This document shows positions 25,278-33,704 of a DNA stretch of 64,000 nt, in pieces (positions within the stretch are counted from its first letter, which is position 1; each line of letters starts with the position of its first letter). Origin of the DNA: Streptomyces sp. SUK 48. Lineage in GTDB: Bacteria > Actinomycetota > Actinomycetes > Streptomycetales > Streptomycetaceae. The notes under the pieces are model-generated. The model had not been told where the DNA came from, made no database searches, and was given only the letters and a program-made list of their open reading frames with translations. The stretch spans positions 8,036,001 to 8,100,000 of the forward strand of contig NZ_CP045740.1 in assembly GCF_009650765.1 (NCBI RefSeq). The letters run 5' to 3'. A program made the position numbers and the translations under genes.

Positions 25278-26554
25278 GCGGACTCCAGAAGTCGCTGGGC
25301 GGCGCCGTCGGCACCTTCCTCGCGCTCTCCACCATCCTGGGCAGCGGGATGATGATCCTGCCCGGCACCAGCTACCAGGAGCTGGGCCGCTCCGCGTGGC
25401 TGCCCTGGGCCGTCGCCGCCGTGTCGGTCATCCCGCTGCTGTACTGCTACGCCTGGCTGGGCCGCCGCCACCCGTCGGCCTCCGGGGTCGCCCACTACTC
25501 GGAGGTGGCCTTCGGGCGGCCGGTCGGGCGCTCCGCCGGACTGCTGGCCACCCTCGCGCTGGTCGCCGGCATCCCGGCGACCGCCATCACCGGCGGCCGC
25601 TACGTCGCCCAGTTCTCCGGACTGCCGAGCCTGGCCTGGCTCTTCCCGGTCGCCGTCCTCGCCGCCGCCACCCTGATCGGCTGCCTGGGCACCAACGTCT
25701 CCGGGAAGGTCCAGGTCACCCTGGTGCTCGCCCTGTTCGCCCTGATCACCTGCACGGCCCTGGTCGCGCTCGGGGTGCACGGGGTGCGCGCGCCGGGCAC
25801 CGCGGTACCGCCGCTGGGCAAACTGGGCGGCGTCCTCACGGCCGTCTACGTCGCCTTCACCGGCTGGGAGACCGTGGCCTTCACCTTCGAGGAGCACAAA
25901 CGCCCGGACGCCATCCCGCGCATTTTCGCCGCCTCCTACGTCATCGTGGTCGCCCTGTACGGCCTGGTGCTGCTCGGCCTGTTCAGCGCGGTGGACCCCG
26001 GTGACAAGGCCCTGGACCAGGCGCCGCTGCTCCGGCTGGCGGAGCGCTCGCTCGGGGAGCTGGGCCGGCCGGTGACGCTGGCGCTGGTCGTCGCCGCCAT
26101 CGCCGCGAACGTGTGCGCTTCCGTACTCGCCCTGTCCCGGCTGGTCTACGGCATGGCGCGCAGCGGCTACCTGCCCGGCCCGCTGGCCCGGGTACGCACC
26201 CGGGACGGCAACCCGGTGACCTCCGTGGTGGCGGTCGGCGCCGTCCTGACCCTGATCGCGCTCCTGGGCTCCACGGGCGTCATGTCCTTCCAGCTGCTCT
26301 TCGTGCTCTCCGGCGGGATCTACTTCGTGCTCTACGGGCTGGGAGCGGCCTCGTACTCGAAGCTGGCCGGGCCCGGCGCGCCCCGCGCGGTCGCCGTGCT
26401 CTGCGCGGTCACGGTGGTCGCGGTGACCGCGCTCGCCGGCCCGCCGATGTGGTGGTGCTGGGCGTTGTTCGCCGCCGTCTGGCTGGCCACCGCCGCCCTC
26501 GCCCGGCGGCGCCCGTCGAGGGTCGAACCCGAATACGAGAGCGCGGACCGGTGA
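25274..26554 (+). CDS. APC-family amino-acid permease, YjeH-like exporter
   Basis: 426 residues with about 12 membrane helices. The N-terminus MSGLQKSLGGAVG and the loop LGRRHPSASGVAHYSEVAFG resemble E. coli YjeH, an exporter of methionine and branched-chain amino acids, rather than classical importers. An FTFEEHK segment near residue 205 carries charged residues after helix 6. The ATGA overlap with the thioesterase before it places it firmly in the operon. An amino-acid-type exporter suggests the product is a small amino acid or dipeptide-like molecule and that this gene gives self-protection. Transport direction is inferred. Confidence 0.85.
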   Translation: MSGLQKSLGGAVGTFLALSTILGSGMMILPGTSYQELGRSAWLPWAVAAVSVIPLLYCYAWLGRRHPSASGVAHYSEVAFGRPVGRSAGLLATLALVAGIPATAITGGRYVAQFSGLPSLAWLFPVAVLAAATLIGCLGTNVSGKVQVTLVLALFALITCTALVALGVHGVRAPGTAVPPLGKLGGVLTAVYVAFTGWETVAFTFEEHKRPDAIPRIFAASYVIVVALYGLVLLGLFSAVDPGDKALDQAPLLRLAERSLGELGRPVTLALVVAAIAANVCASVLALSRLVYGMARSGYLPGPLARVRTRDGNPVTSVVAVGAVLTLIALLGSTGVMSFQLLFVLSGGIYFVLYGLGAASYSKLAGPGAPRAVAVLCAVTVVAVTALAGPPMWWCWALFAAVWLATAALARRRPSRVEPEYESADR

Positions 26555-27294
26555 GCACGACGGCGAACCCACAGCCACGGAAGGCCAGAACCATGGACGA
26601 CGTCACTACCGTGTTCTTCCCCGGCGCCGGCTCTTTCGGCACCGAGTTCCGCCCGCTGACGAAGGAACTGGGCCGGGCGTCCTTGGCGGTGCGCTATCCG
26701 GGACGGCCCGGCCGGGACTTCGGCGTCCCGGCCGATTCCTTCGACGCGGTGACGGGCGCCTGCGCCGACCAGATCCGGCGCCGGCGCGCCGCCCGGGTCC
26801 TGCTGTTCGGTCACAGCTACGGCGCGTACGTCGCCTACGCCACCGCCGCCCGGCTGCGTGCGGCCGGTACGGAGGTCACCGCGCTGGTGGCGGTGGGCGC
26901 CGCCGGCCCCGCCCGGCTGCGGGTGCCGGCAGCGGCCGCGGCCGGTCCGGACGGGGCGGCGGCCTTCCTGGACCGGGCGGACCCCGGCGCCCTGGCCGGG
27001 GCACCGTCGGACGACTGGCGCGCCGCGGTCGCCGAGACGGCCGCCCAGGACCTGGCCCTGCTCCGGCGGTTCGACCCCGCGGCCGTTCCCGGTCTGCACT
27101 GCCCGGTGCTGGCCGCTCGGGGTGCCGAGGACCCGCTGACCACGGACGACACGATCGCCGCGTGGCAGCACACCACGACCGGCCCGTTCAGCCGCCGCAT
27201 CTTCCCGGGCGGCCACTCCGACCTGCTCGGCACGCCCGCGTGCGCCGCATGGCTCCTCGACGTCCAGCGGACGGCGTGCGTCGGACCGGCCTGA
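26551..27294 (+). CDS. Second type II thioesterase-like hydrolase
   Basis: 247 residues from the GTG at 26551 (GTGA overlap with the exporter stop), or 233 from the ATG at 26593, which has the better ribosome site (GGAAGG). FFPGAGSFGTEF, FGHSYGAY (Ser89 from the first start), RGAEDPL and FPGGHSDL form a complete type II thioesterase set. It is only distantly similar to the first thioesterase gene, so the two are not a recent duplication. One may edit the carrier of the didomain and the other the freestanding carrier. It is the last gene of the cluster. Confidence 0.83.
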   Translation: MSTTANPQPRKARTMDDVTTVFFPGAGSFGTEFRPLTKELGRASLAVRYPGRPGRDFGVPADSFDAVTGACADQIRRRRAARVLLFGHSYGAYVAYATAARLRAAGTEVTALVAVGAAGPARLRVPAAAAAGPDGAAAFLDRADPGALAGAPSDDWRAAVAETAAQDLALLRRFDPAAVPGLHCPVLAARGAEDPLTTDDTIAAWQHTTTGPFSRRIFPGGHSDLLGTPACAAWLLDVQRTACVGPA

Positions 27295-27391
27295 ACCGCG
27301 CGCGGTGACGCGGGGTCCGCCCCACACCCCCCAGGGGTTTCCTGGTTCACTGGTGCCTCCCGGCAGCGACACGGAAGGCCCAGCTCCCGCC

Positions 27392-28015
27392 ATGGTGTAT
27401 CGGCGTACGGAACGCACGAAGCGGCACGCGCAGACGAAGGAAGAGGCGTTCGTGCGTGCCGCGCACGCGTTGGTGGCACAGGAGGGCTTCGCCGGGGCGA
27501 AGGTGGCCGCGGTGGCCGGCGCGTGCGGAGTGAGCGCGGGCTCGCTCTACTCGTACTTCGGCAGCAGGGACGAACTGCTGGCACAGGTCTTCCGGCGGGC
27601 CGCGGGGCGTGAACTGGACGCCGTGCGCGCCGCGGTGGACGCCGCGCCCGGGGACCCCGAGGCCCGGCTCAGGGCGTTCGCGGACACGTTCACGGGGCGT
27701 GCCCTGCGCGGCCGGCGGCTGGCGTGGTCCCTGCTCTTCGAACCGGTCTCGCCGGTGGTGGAACGCGAACGGCTGGTGTACCGGCGGGAGTACGCGCAGC
27801 TGTGCGAGGGCGTCATCCGGGACGGCGTCGCGGCCGGGCGGTTCGCCCGGCAGAACGCGGCGGTGGCGGCCGGCGCCGTCATCGGCGCCATCTCCGAGGC
27901 GCTGGTCGGCAGGCTCTCACCGGAGGTCGCGCAGAAGACGGAGGTACCGGACGCGCGACTGGTCGCCGAGATCCGCGACTTCTGCCTCCGGGCCCTCGGC
28001 CGCGCACCCTCCTGA
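27392..28015 (+). CDS. TetR-family regulator
   Basis: 207 residues. The N-terminal helix-turn-helix is VAAVAGACGVSAGSLYSYFGSRDELLAQVF at ~40-70, preceded by a basic arm (RRTERTKRHAQTK). The C-terminal part is a helical ligand domain. The start is the ATG at 27392, with GGAAGG somewhat far upstream. It lies between the biosynthetic cluster and the Rieske gene on the same strand. Because the 16-bp operator in front of the Rieske gene starts 57 bases after its stop codon and recurs before the ligase gene, I infer it represses both. Confidence 0.88.
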   Translation: MVYRRTERTKRHAQTKEEAFVRAAHALVAQEGFAGAKVAAVAGACGVSAGSLYSYFGSRDELLAQVFRRAAGRELDAVRAAVDAAPGDPEARLRAFADTFTGRALRGRRLAWSLLFEPVSPVVERERLVYRREYAQLCEGVIRDGVAAGRFARQNAAVAAGAVIGAISEALVGRLSPEVAQKTEVPDARLVAEIRDFCLRALGRAPS

Positions 28016-28039
28016 ACGCCCCCTCCTCCGGAAGTCCCA

Positions 28040-28069
28040 TTGCCTCGCCCCCGTAACCTTTCGTAGCAT
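28040..28069 (+). promoter_or_regulatory. Promoter of the Rieske oxygenase operon
   Basis: TTGCCT (28040-28045) and TAGCAT (28064-28069) are 18 bases apart and directly precede the operator at 28073-28088, placing the start of transcription inside the operator. Confidence 0.4.
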
Positions 28070-28072
28070 TAA

Positions 28073-28088
28073 TTGAACGAGCATTCAG
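28073..28088. promoter_or_regulatory. TetR-type operator upstream of the Rieske gene
   Basis: TTGAACGAGCATTCAG. Read on the other strand it is CTGAATGCTCGTTCAA, which matches the element at 31363-31378 (TTGAATCATCGTTCAA) at 13 of 16 positions, with all outer half-site bases but one conserved. Confidence 0.6.
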
Positions 28089-28112
28089 AGCTTGAACGGC
28101 GACGGGGACCCC

Positions 28113-29309
28113 ATGCGGCACAGTGAACAAGTGACAATGATCGAGCGTCTTCTCGCGCTGCGCGAGACGCGCCGTGACGAGAAGATGCTGGACGAGGTCG
28201 TCACGATCCCGGTCAGCAAGTACACCGACGAGGCGCTCCTGGAGCGGGAGATCGCCTCGGCCTTCTCGCACTACCCGCTGGTCGCGGGGCACGCCTCGGC
28301 GCTCGGCGAACCCGGGGCCTACCTCACCAGCGACTGGGACCGGTTCCCCTATGTCGTCGTCAGGGGAGAGGACGGCCGGGTCCGCGCCTTCTACAACCAG
28401 TGCCGCCACCGCGGAGCCCGCCTCGCCGACCAGCCGACGGGAACGGTGCAGAACTTCATCTGCCCCTTCCACGGCTGGGTCTACGGCCTCGACGGCACCC
28501 TGAAGGGCATCACCCGGGCGCACGACTTCCCCGGCGTCAAGACCTGCGACTACGGCCTGGTGGAACTGCCCGCCGCGGAGTCGGGCGGCCTGATCTGGGT
28601 CGGCCGCACCCCCGGCGAGACGCTCGACATCCCCGGGTTCCTCGGGACGTTCCACGACGACCTGGTGAACTTCGACGTGGCCTCGCTCGTCCGGTACAAG
28701 AAGACCAAGGTGATCAAGGAGGCCAACTGGAAGCTGCTGATCAAGACGTATCTGGAGGGCTATCACGTCCCGTATCTGCACCGGGACACCCTCGCCTTCG
28801 CCTTCAAGAAGGGCGTGATCGCGCACGACGAGGACGGACCGCACATCCGGCTGTCCGCGGCGCGCACCAACATCGGCGAGACGGCCCTGAAGCCGCAGGA
28901 GGAGTGGCGCGTCCTGGACTACGCCTCGGTGTACTACACACTCTTCCCCAACACCTTCTTCATCCTGCATCCCGACTACGTGTCCATCAACACCTTCTGG
29001 CCCCTGGCCGCCAACCGCACGATCTGGACCCACGAGATGCTCTACCGCGACGGCGACTTCGCCGGGTCCGCCGGACAGAGCGCGCTCGCCAAGCGCTTCG
29101 AGTTCACCAATGACACGGTCTTCGACCAGGAGGACTTCGCCATCGCCGAGAACGTGCAGCGGCATCTGCTCCACGGGGGCAGCGACCACCACGTACTCGG
29201 CCTGGCGGAGGGCCTGCTCGCGATGTTCCAGCAGAACATCGACGAACGGCTGACCGACCCGGACGCGGACACCCCCACCACCCCCCGAGCATCAGGACGG
29301 CACGCATGA
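28113..29309 (+). CDS. Rieske [2Fe-2S] oxygenase, alpha-subunit type
   Basis: 398 residues. The Rieske centre is C97-x-H99-x17-C117-x2-H120. The mononuclear iron site is supplied by EGYHVPYLH (His218, His223) and probably an Asp in the FDQEDFAIAENVQ segment. These enzymes hydroxylate or demethylate aromatic or quaternary-ammonium substrates with electrons from a reductase. Neither reductase nor ferredoxin is encoded nearby. The start is the ATG at 28113 with GGGGA in front; a TTG at 28092 is possible. The thioesterase gene overlaps its stop as ATGA, and the shared operator links it to the acyl-CoA ligase, so a CoA-linked aromatic or acyl substrate is likely. Confidence 0.9.
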   Translation: MRHSEQVTMIERLLALRETRRDEKMLDEVVTIPVSKYTDEALLEREIASAFSHYPLVAGHASALGEPGAYLTSDWDRFPYVVVRGEDGRVRAFYNQCRHRGARLADQPTGTVQNFICPFHGWVYGLDGTLKGITRAHDFPGVKTCDYGLVELPAAESGGLIWVGRTPGETLDIPGFLGTFHDDLVNFDVASLVRYKKTKVIKEANWKLLIKTYLEGYHVPYLHRDTLAFAFKKGVIAHDEDGPHIRLSAARTNIGETALKPQEEWRVLDYASVYYTLFPNTFFILHPDYVSINTFWPLAANRTIWTHEMLYRDGDFAGSAGQSALAKRFEFTNDTVFDQEDFAIAENVQRHLLHGGSDHHVLGLAEGLLAMFQQNIDERLTDPDADTPTTPRASGRHA

Positions 29310-29731
29310 CCATGGACCACGCCGCTTTCGCACAGAGCATCTTCAAGGCCCAGCCGTTCAGCATGTTCCTGGGCGCTGAACTCACCTCCGCGGGACCCGA
29401 CTCGGCCGAGATCCGCGTCGCCAACCGGCCCGAGATCCAGCAGCAGCACGGCTTCGTGCACGGGGGGGTGCTCAGCTACCTGGCCGACAACGCGCTGACC
29501 TTCGCGGGCGGACTCGCCCTGGGCGGTGACGCGCTCACCGCCGAATACAAGATCAACTATGTGCGGCCCGCCGTGGGCGAGTTCGTCGTCGCACGCGCCG
29601 AGGCGACCGTCACGACCCGGCGTCAGGCCGTGTGCCAGTGCTCGGTCTACGTCGTCTCGGAGCAGGGGGAGGAGCGCTTGGTCGCCGTCGCGCAGGGGAC
29701 GATCGTACGGGCGGGCAAGCAGGAGGACTGA
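29306..29731 (+). CDS. Hotdog-fold acyl-CoA thioesterase (PaaI family)
   Basis: 141 residues. HGFVHGGVLSYLADNA at ~48-64 is the PaaI/4HBT catalytic helix segment with the HGG turn, followed by TAEYKINYVRPAVG. Such homotetrameric enzymes hydrolyse phenylacetyl-CoA-type or other hydroxylated aryl-CoA esters and rescue CoA from dead-end products. The gene overlaps the oxygenase stop (ATGA), so the two are cotranslated. With the convergent ligase it forms a plausible CoA activation and CoA release pair around the oxygenase. Confidence 0.88.
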   Translation: MTMDHAAFAQSIFKAQPFSMFLGAELTSAGPDSAEIRVANRPEIQQQHGFVHGGVLSYLADNALTFAGGLALGGDALTAEYKINYVRPAVGEFVVARAEATVTTRRQAVCQCSVYVVSEQGEERLVAVAQGTIVRAGKQED

Positions 29732-29735
29732 GACA

Positions 29736-29774
29736 CCGCGGGGCCGGCCGGGCGACCGGCGGCCGGCCCCGCGG
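29736..29774. terminator. Strong bidirectional terminator
   Basis: A 15-bp perfect stem (29736-29750 with 29760-29774) around a 9-base loop, placed exactly between the convergent thioesterase and ligase genes. Confidence 0.75.
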
Positions 29775-29785
29775 CACCGGGCGGG

Positions 29786-31300
29786 TCAGGAGCCGGTCCG
29801 CACCTGCTCGCGCAGGATGTGCTTCTGCACCTTGCCGGAGGGCGTGCGCGGCAGCGACGGCACCACCACCAGCTCCCGGGGAATCTTGTACTTCGCCAGC
29901 CGGGTGGCGAGAAAGCCGCGCAACTCCTCCAGCGTCACCGCCGCGTCGGCCTCGACCACGGCGACGACGGTCTCGCCCCAGTCGGGGTGCGTCCGCCCGA
30001 CGACGGCGGCGTCCCGGATCGCCGGATACCGCAGGATCGCCTCCTCCACCTCGGGCGCGTAGACGTTCTCCCCGCCGGTGATGACCACGTCCTTGATCCG
30101 GCCGACGATGAACAGGTAGCCGTCCTCGTCCACCCGCGCGAGATCCCCGGACCGGTACCAGTCGCCCGCGAAGGCACGCTCGGTCGCTTCCGGATCGTCG
30201 AGATACCCCAGCATCCGGGTCCCCGAGCGCAGCCACAGCTCCCCGGTCTCGCCGGCCCCGGCGTCCGCGCCGTCGTCCCTGACCACGCGGATGTCCACGC
30301 CCGGCATGCCGCCCGCCCCGATCGACCCCGCCTTGGCGAGCTGCTCCTGCGGGCGGAGCACCGCACCCACCGGCCCCATCTCGCTCATCCCGTACACCTG
30401 GCAGAAACGGTCCGGGCCGTACGCCGCCTCCAGCGTCCGTACCGTCTCGGCGCCCAGCGACGCCCCGCCGTAGGCCCACAGCCGCACGCTCGACAGATCG
30501 AAGCCGGACAGGTCGGCCCCCGCAGCGGGCAGCGCCTTCAGCGGGGCGAGGTAGGCGATGGGGGCGCCGAAGAAGGCGGTGACCCGGTGCCTGCGCACGG
30601 CCTCCAGGAAGGCGAGCGGCTCGTACTCCTTCAGCAGGACGACGGTGCCGCCCAGGTAGATCATCGACAGGAACCAGTTGTTCAGCGGCGAGGCGTGCCA
30701 GATCGGCATGGCCAGCAGGAACCGGTCCTCGCGGCGCAGCCCCGCGGCCGCCGTGGTGTACGCGGGCACGGCGGACAGCCCGCGGTGCGAGTGCAGGCAG
30801 CCCTTGGGCGCGCCGGTCGTCCCGGAGGTGTACAGCACCTGCGCGACGGCCTCGGGACCGACCTCCGCACCCTCCCATTCCGGTGCTCCGGCGACCAGCC
30901 GGTCGAACTCGCCGCCACCGGCGTCGTCCGTGATGAGGACATCGGCCTCGGGGGCGCCCTCGCGCACGCGCCCGGCCAGCTCCTCCGAGACGACGGCGAC
31001 CCGCAGCTTCGCATGCCCTGCGACATACGCCAGTTCGTGCGCGGTCAACTTGTGATTGACCGGCACCAGTGCCGCCCCGGCCCGCCAGATTCCGAAGGCC
31101 GCCACGGCGAAGGCGGGGGTGTTGTACGTCATCACCCCCACGCGATCGCCCGGCCGCACCCCGCGCTCCCGCAGCACGGCGGCGGCGCGCTTCGAGGCCG
31201 CGAGCAACTCGGCGTACGTCATCGACCCCGAGTCGGAGACGAGGGCCGGCTTCTCACCGCAACCGCGGGCCGACGCCTCCAGCATCCATGTCAGGTTCAC
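29786..31300 (-). CDS. Acyl-CoA ligase (AMP-dependent, ANL superfamily)
   Basis: 504 residues. ATP loop YTSGTTGAPKG near 155, YGMSEMGPVG, YRSGDLARVDEDGYLFIVGR and the catalytic lysine in PRTPSGKVQK are intact. It makes an acyl adenylate and then a CoA ester from a carboxylic acid. I chose the GTG at 31300 (VNLTWMLEAS) because GGAGG lies 8 bases upstream; the frame stays open to 31381 but that covers the promoter and operator. Upstream, the inverted repeat TGCCGTGCC/GGCACGGCA (31329-31358) could form a leader hairpin. It shares its operator with the Rieske operon. Confidence 0.88.
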   Translation of the reverse strand: MNLTWMLEASARGCGEKPALVSDSGSMTYAELLAASKRAAAVLRERGVRPGDRVGVMTYNTPAFAVAAFGIWRAGAALVPVNHKLTAHELAYVAGHAKLRVAVVSEELAGRVREGAPEADVLITDDAGGGEFDRLVAGAPEWEGAEVGPEAVAQVLYTSGTTGAPKGCLHSHRGLSAVPAYTTAAAGLRREDRFLLAMPIWHASPLNNWFLSMIYLGGTVVLLKEYEPLAFLEAVRRHRVTAFFGAPIAYLAPLKALPAAGADLSGFDLSSVRLWAYGGASLGAETVRTLEAAYGPDRFCQVYGMSEMGPVGAVLRPQEQLAKAGSIGAGGMPGVDIRVVRDDGADAGAGETGELWLRSGTRMLGYLDDPEATERAFAGDWYRSGDLARVDEDGYLFIVGRIKDVVITGGENVYAPEVEEAILRYPAIRDAAVVGRTHPDWGETVVAVVEADAAVTLEELRGFLATRLAKYKIPRELVVVPSLPRTPSGKVQKHILREQVRTGS

Positions 31301-31362
31301 CGCAGGGTCCTCCGCGTTCCGGTGGGGCTGCCGTGCCGGGAACCCTCCTGGCACGGCAAGAA

Positions 31363-31378
31363 TTGAATCATCGTTCAA
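31363..31378. promoter_or_regulatory. TetR-type operator upstream of the acyl-CoA ligase
   Basis: TTGAATCATCGTTCAA, with half-sites TTGAA and TTCAA around a 6-base centre. The same element occurs inverted at 28073-28088. Sites of this kind are common for TetR regulators that sense acyl-CoA. Confidence 0.6.
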
Positions 31379-31483
31379 CACTCCCGGGGAAGCTTCAACT
31401 CCCTTTACCCGGAGGGGTTCCCGGGCCGGCGCGCGACGGCGGCTGGGGTGGCGGGTCCGGCCGCGGGGACGCCGACGACCGGG

Positions 31484-32707
31484 TCAGCGCTCCTCGCGCA
31501 GCCCCCACGGAGTCCCGTACTCGATCAGCAGATCGAGGAAGGGCCGGGGCGGGAGCGCCTCGGGGCCGAGGACACCGGTGCCCTGCCACGCGCCGCTCGC
31601 GATCAGTTCGAGGGCGATCACCGGGTTGACGGCCGTCTGCCAGACCACGGCCTGGGAGCCGTACTCGCGCATCGACCACTCGTTGTCGACGACGTGGTAC
31701 AGGTACACCTCGCGCGCGGCGCCGTCCTTGGTGCCCTTGACCCACGTGCCCGCGCAGGTCTTGCCCTTCATCCGGTCGCCGAGCGTGGCGGGGTCGGGCA
31801 GGCAGGCGGCGACCACGTCGCGCGGGGAGACCTCGACCGGTCCGTCCGCGCCGGGGACGGCGACCTTCGCCGTGGAGTCGAGCCCCAGCGCGTGGAGGGT
31901 CTGGAGTTTGGCGATGAAGTCGTCGCCCAGACCGTACTTGAACGTCACCCGGCGCGCGTCCACCCAGCGGGGCATCAGCAGCACCTCCTCGTGCTCGACG
32001 TTCACGCACTCCACCGGGCCGATGCCCGCGGGGAAGTCGAAGACCTCCGGCTCGCTGAACGGCGCCGTGGTGAACCAGCCGCGGTCCTTCTCGTAGACCA
32101 CGGGCGGGTTGAGGCACTCCTCGATGGTCGTCCAGATACTGAAGGACGGCGCGAAGTCGTAGCCCTCGACGGTGAGATTCGCGCCGTCGCGGACCCCGAG
32201 CTCCTCGATCTCGTCGAACAGCTCGTCGGCGGCGTAGCGGGCGAAGACATCCGACAGACCCGGCTCCACTCCCATCCCGACCAGGGCGAGACGGCCGGCA
32301 TCCTGCCAGTCCCCGGCGCGGGCGAACTGCTCGTCGCCGAGCTTCACCCCGCACTGCTCGTACGGGGCGGCCGGGTGCGGCACGGACAGCGACATCGCCA
32401 TGTCCAGATAGTGCGTGCCCGCGGCGAGCGCCGCGTTGAACAGCGGCATCACGAAGCGCGGGTCGGTCGCGTTGAGCAGGACGTCGCAGCGCCGCGCGAC
32501 GAGGAGACGCCGTACCGCCTCCTCGTCGGAGGCGTCCAGACGGCACGGGCTGAAACGGCCGCCGGGGTCGTCGAGCGCGGCGACGGCCGCCTCGGCACGG
32601 GCGAGGTCGTAGTCGGCGACGACCATGTGGGCCAGGAAGCCGCGACGGGCTGCGATACGGGTGACGGCGGTTCCGACACCGCCCGCACCGACGAGGAGTA
32701 CGCGCAT
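31484..32707 (-). CDS. Saccharopine-dehydrogenase-family oxidoreductase
   Basis: 407 residues. Rossmann motif VLLVGAGGVGTAVTRIAARRG at residues 3-23, then VLLNATDPRFVMPLFNAALAAGTHYLDMA, typical of saccharopine and carboxynorspermidine dehydrogenase-like enzymes; EPGLSDVFARY also fits. These couple an amine and a 2-oxo acid, or the reverse, with NAD(P). No lysine or polyamine genes adjoin it. The ATG at 32707 has only a weak ribosome site. It is divergent from a TetR gene across about 120 bases, which probably regulates it. Confidence 0.82.
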   Translation of the reverse strand: MRVLLVGAGGVGTAVTRIAARRGFLAHMVVADYDLARAEAAVAALDDPGGRFSPCRLDASDEEAVRRLLVARRCDVLLNATDPRFVMPLFNAALAAGTHYLDMAMSLSVPHPAAPYEQCGVKLGDEQFARAGDWQDAGRLALVGMGVEPGLSDVFARYAADELFDEIEELGVRDGANLTVEGYDFAPSFSIWTTIEECLNPPVVYEKDRGWFTTAPFSEPEVFDFPAGIGPVECVNVEHEEVLLMPRWVDARRVTFKYGLGDDFIAKLQTLHALGLDSTAKVAVPGADGPVEVSPRDVVAACLPDPATLGDRMKGKTCAGTWVKGTKDGAAREVYLYHVVDNEWSMREYGSQAVVWQTAVNPVIALELIASGAWQGTGVLGPEALPPRPFLDLLIEYGTPWGLREER

Positions 32708-32829
32708 GTCACACACCACTTCGTTGAGACGGTTCCCCGGGCGGGAGCCCCGGGAGGTGACCTGATGGAACACGAGGCGGCTTGTTAAGGTCTACGGCGT
32801 TGGCATAAGGAGCGCGAGGCGGTGACACG

Positions 32830-33555
32830 GTGCCCAAGAAGGTGGTTCCGGAGGCGGAACGGCGCCGGCGGCGGCCGACCCGGCAGGGCACCGTCCTGTC
32901 GGAGCGGCTGATCGTGCGGACGGCCCTGCGGATGCTGCACGAGCACGGAGCGTCCGGGCTGACCGCCCGCCGCCTGGGTGCCGCCCTGGGCGCCGACCCG
33001 AGCACGCTGTACCGCTACTTCGCCGGCCTGGACGGACTGACCCGGGCCATCGGCGAGGAGCTGATGGGCAGGGCCCTGGACAGCTGGACGCCCACCGGGA
33101 AGTGGCGCGCCGACCTGCGCGCCCTGGGCCTCGCCATTCACGCCTCGTACCTCGCCCACCCCCACGCCGCGCTGCTCACCGCCAGCCGGGTCACCGGCCG
33201 GCCCCGCGAGATCGCGGTCGACGAGACGATCCTCGGCATCCTGCGCGGGGCGGGCTTCGAGGACGCGGAGGCCGTCGGCGTGTACCACGCCTTCATCGAC
33301 CTGGCGCTGGCCTTCGCCGCCCTGGACGCGGGCGCACTCGCCATCAAGGACGAGGTCAGGGAGGCCGACGAGGAAGTCTGGACCTCGACCTACGCCCGAC
33401 TGCCCGCCGGGACCCATCCGCACATCGCCGCCACCGCGCACCTGCTGGCCGACCGCATGAACCTCAGCGCCTATCCGGTCGTACTGGACACCCTGCTGGC
33501 CCAGGCCGAGACCCGGCTGGCCACCGCGCGAGACAGGGGTACCGATGCGCGGTGA
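32830..33555 (+). CDS. TetR-family regulator
   Basis: 241 residues. A very basic N-terminal arm (ERRRRRPTRQG) precedes the helix-turn-helix LTARRLGAALGADPSTLYRYFAGLDGL at ~45-72, and the C-terminal domain is the TetR_C type found in larger TetR proteins. GTG start at 32830, with another GTG nine bases upstream. Divergent orientation points to control of the saccharopine-dehydrogenase-like gene and itself; no clear palindrome is visible between them. Confidence 0.88.
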   Translation: MPKKVVPEAERRRRRPTRQGTVLSERLIVRTALRMLHEHGASGLTARRLGAALGADPSTLYRYFAGLDGLTRAIGEELMGRALDSWTPTGKWRADLRALGLAIHASYLAHPHAALLTASRVTGRPREIAVDETILGILRGAGFEDAEAVGVYHAFIDLALAFAALDAGALAIKDEVREADEEVWTSTYARLPAGTHPHIAATAHLLADRMNLSAYPVVLDTLLAQAETRLATARDRGTDAR

Positions 33556-33632
33556 GACCCACGGTCCGGGACGCGCGGTGTCTCGGGGGCGCGCGACGCG
33601 GTGACGACCCGAGCCGTCACGCGCCCCTGACG

Positions 33633-33673
33633 CGCTCGCCGCACACGGCCTGGAGAGCCGTGTGCGGCGAGCG
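33633..33673. terminator. Bidirectional terminator
   Basis: A 17-bp perfect stem (33633-33649 with 33657-33673) and 7-base loop between the converging TetR gene and the small membrane-protein gene. Confidence 0.75.
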
Positions 33674-33704
33674 GCGAAGGCGTACGGTACGGCCGCTCGG
33701 CAGG

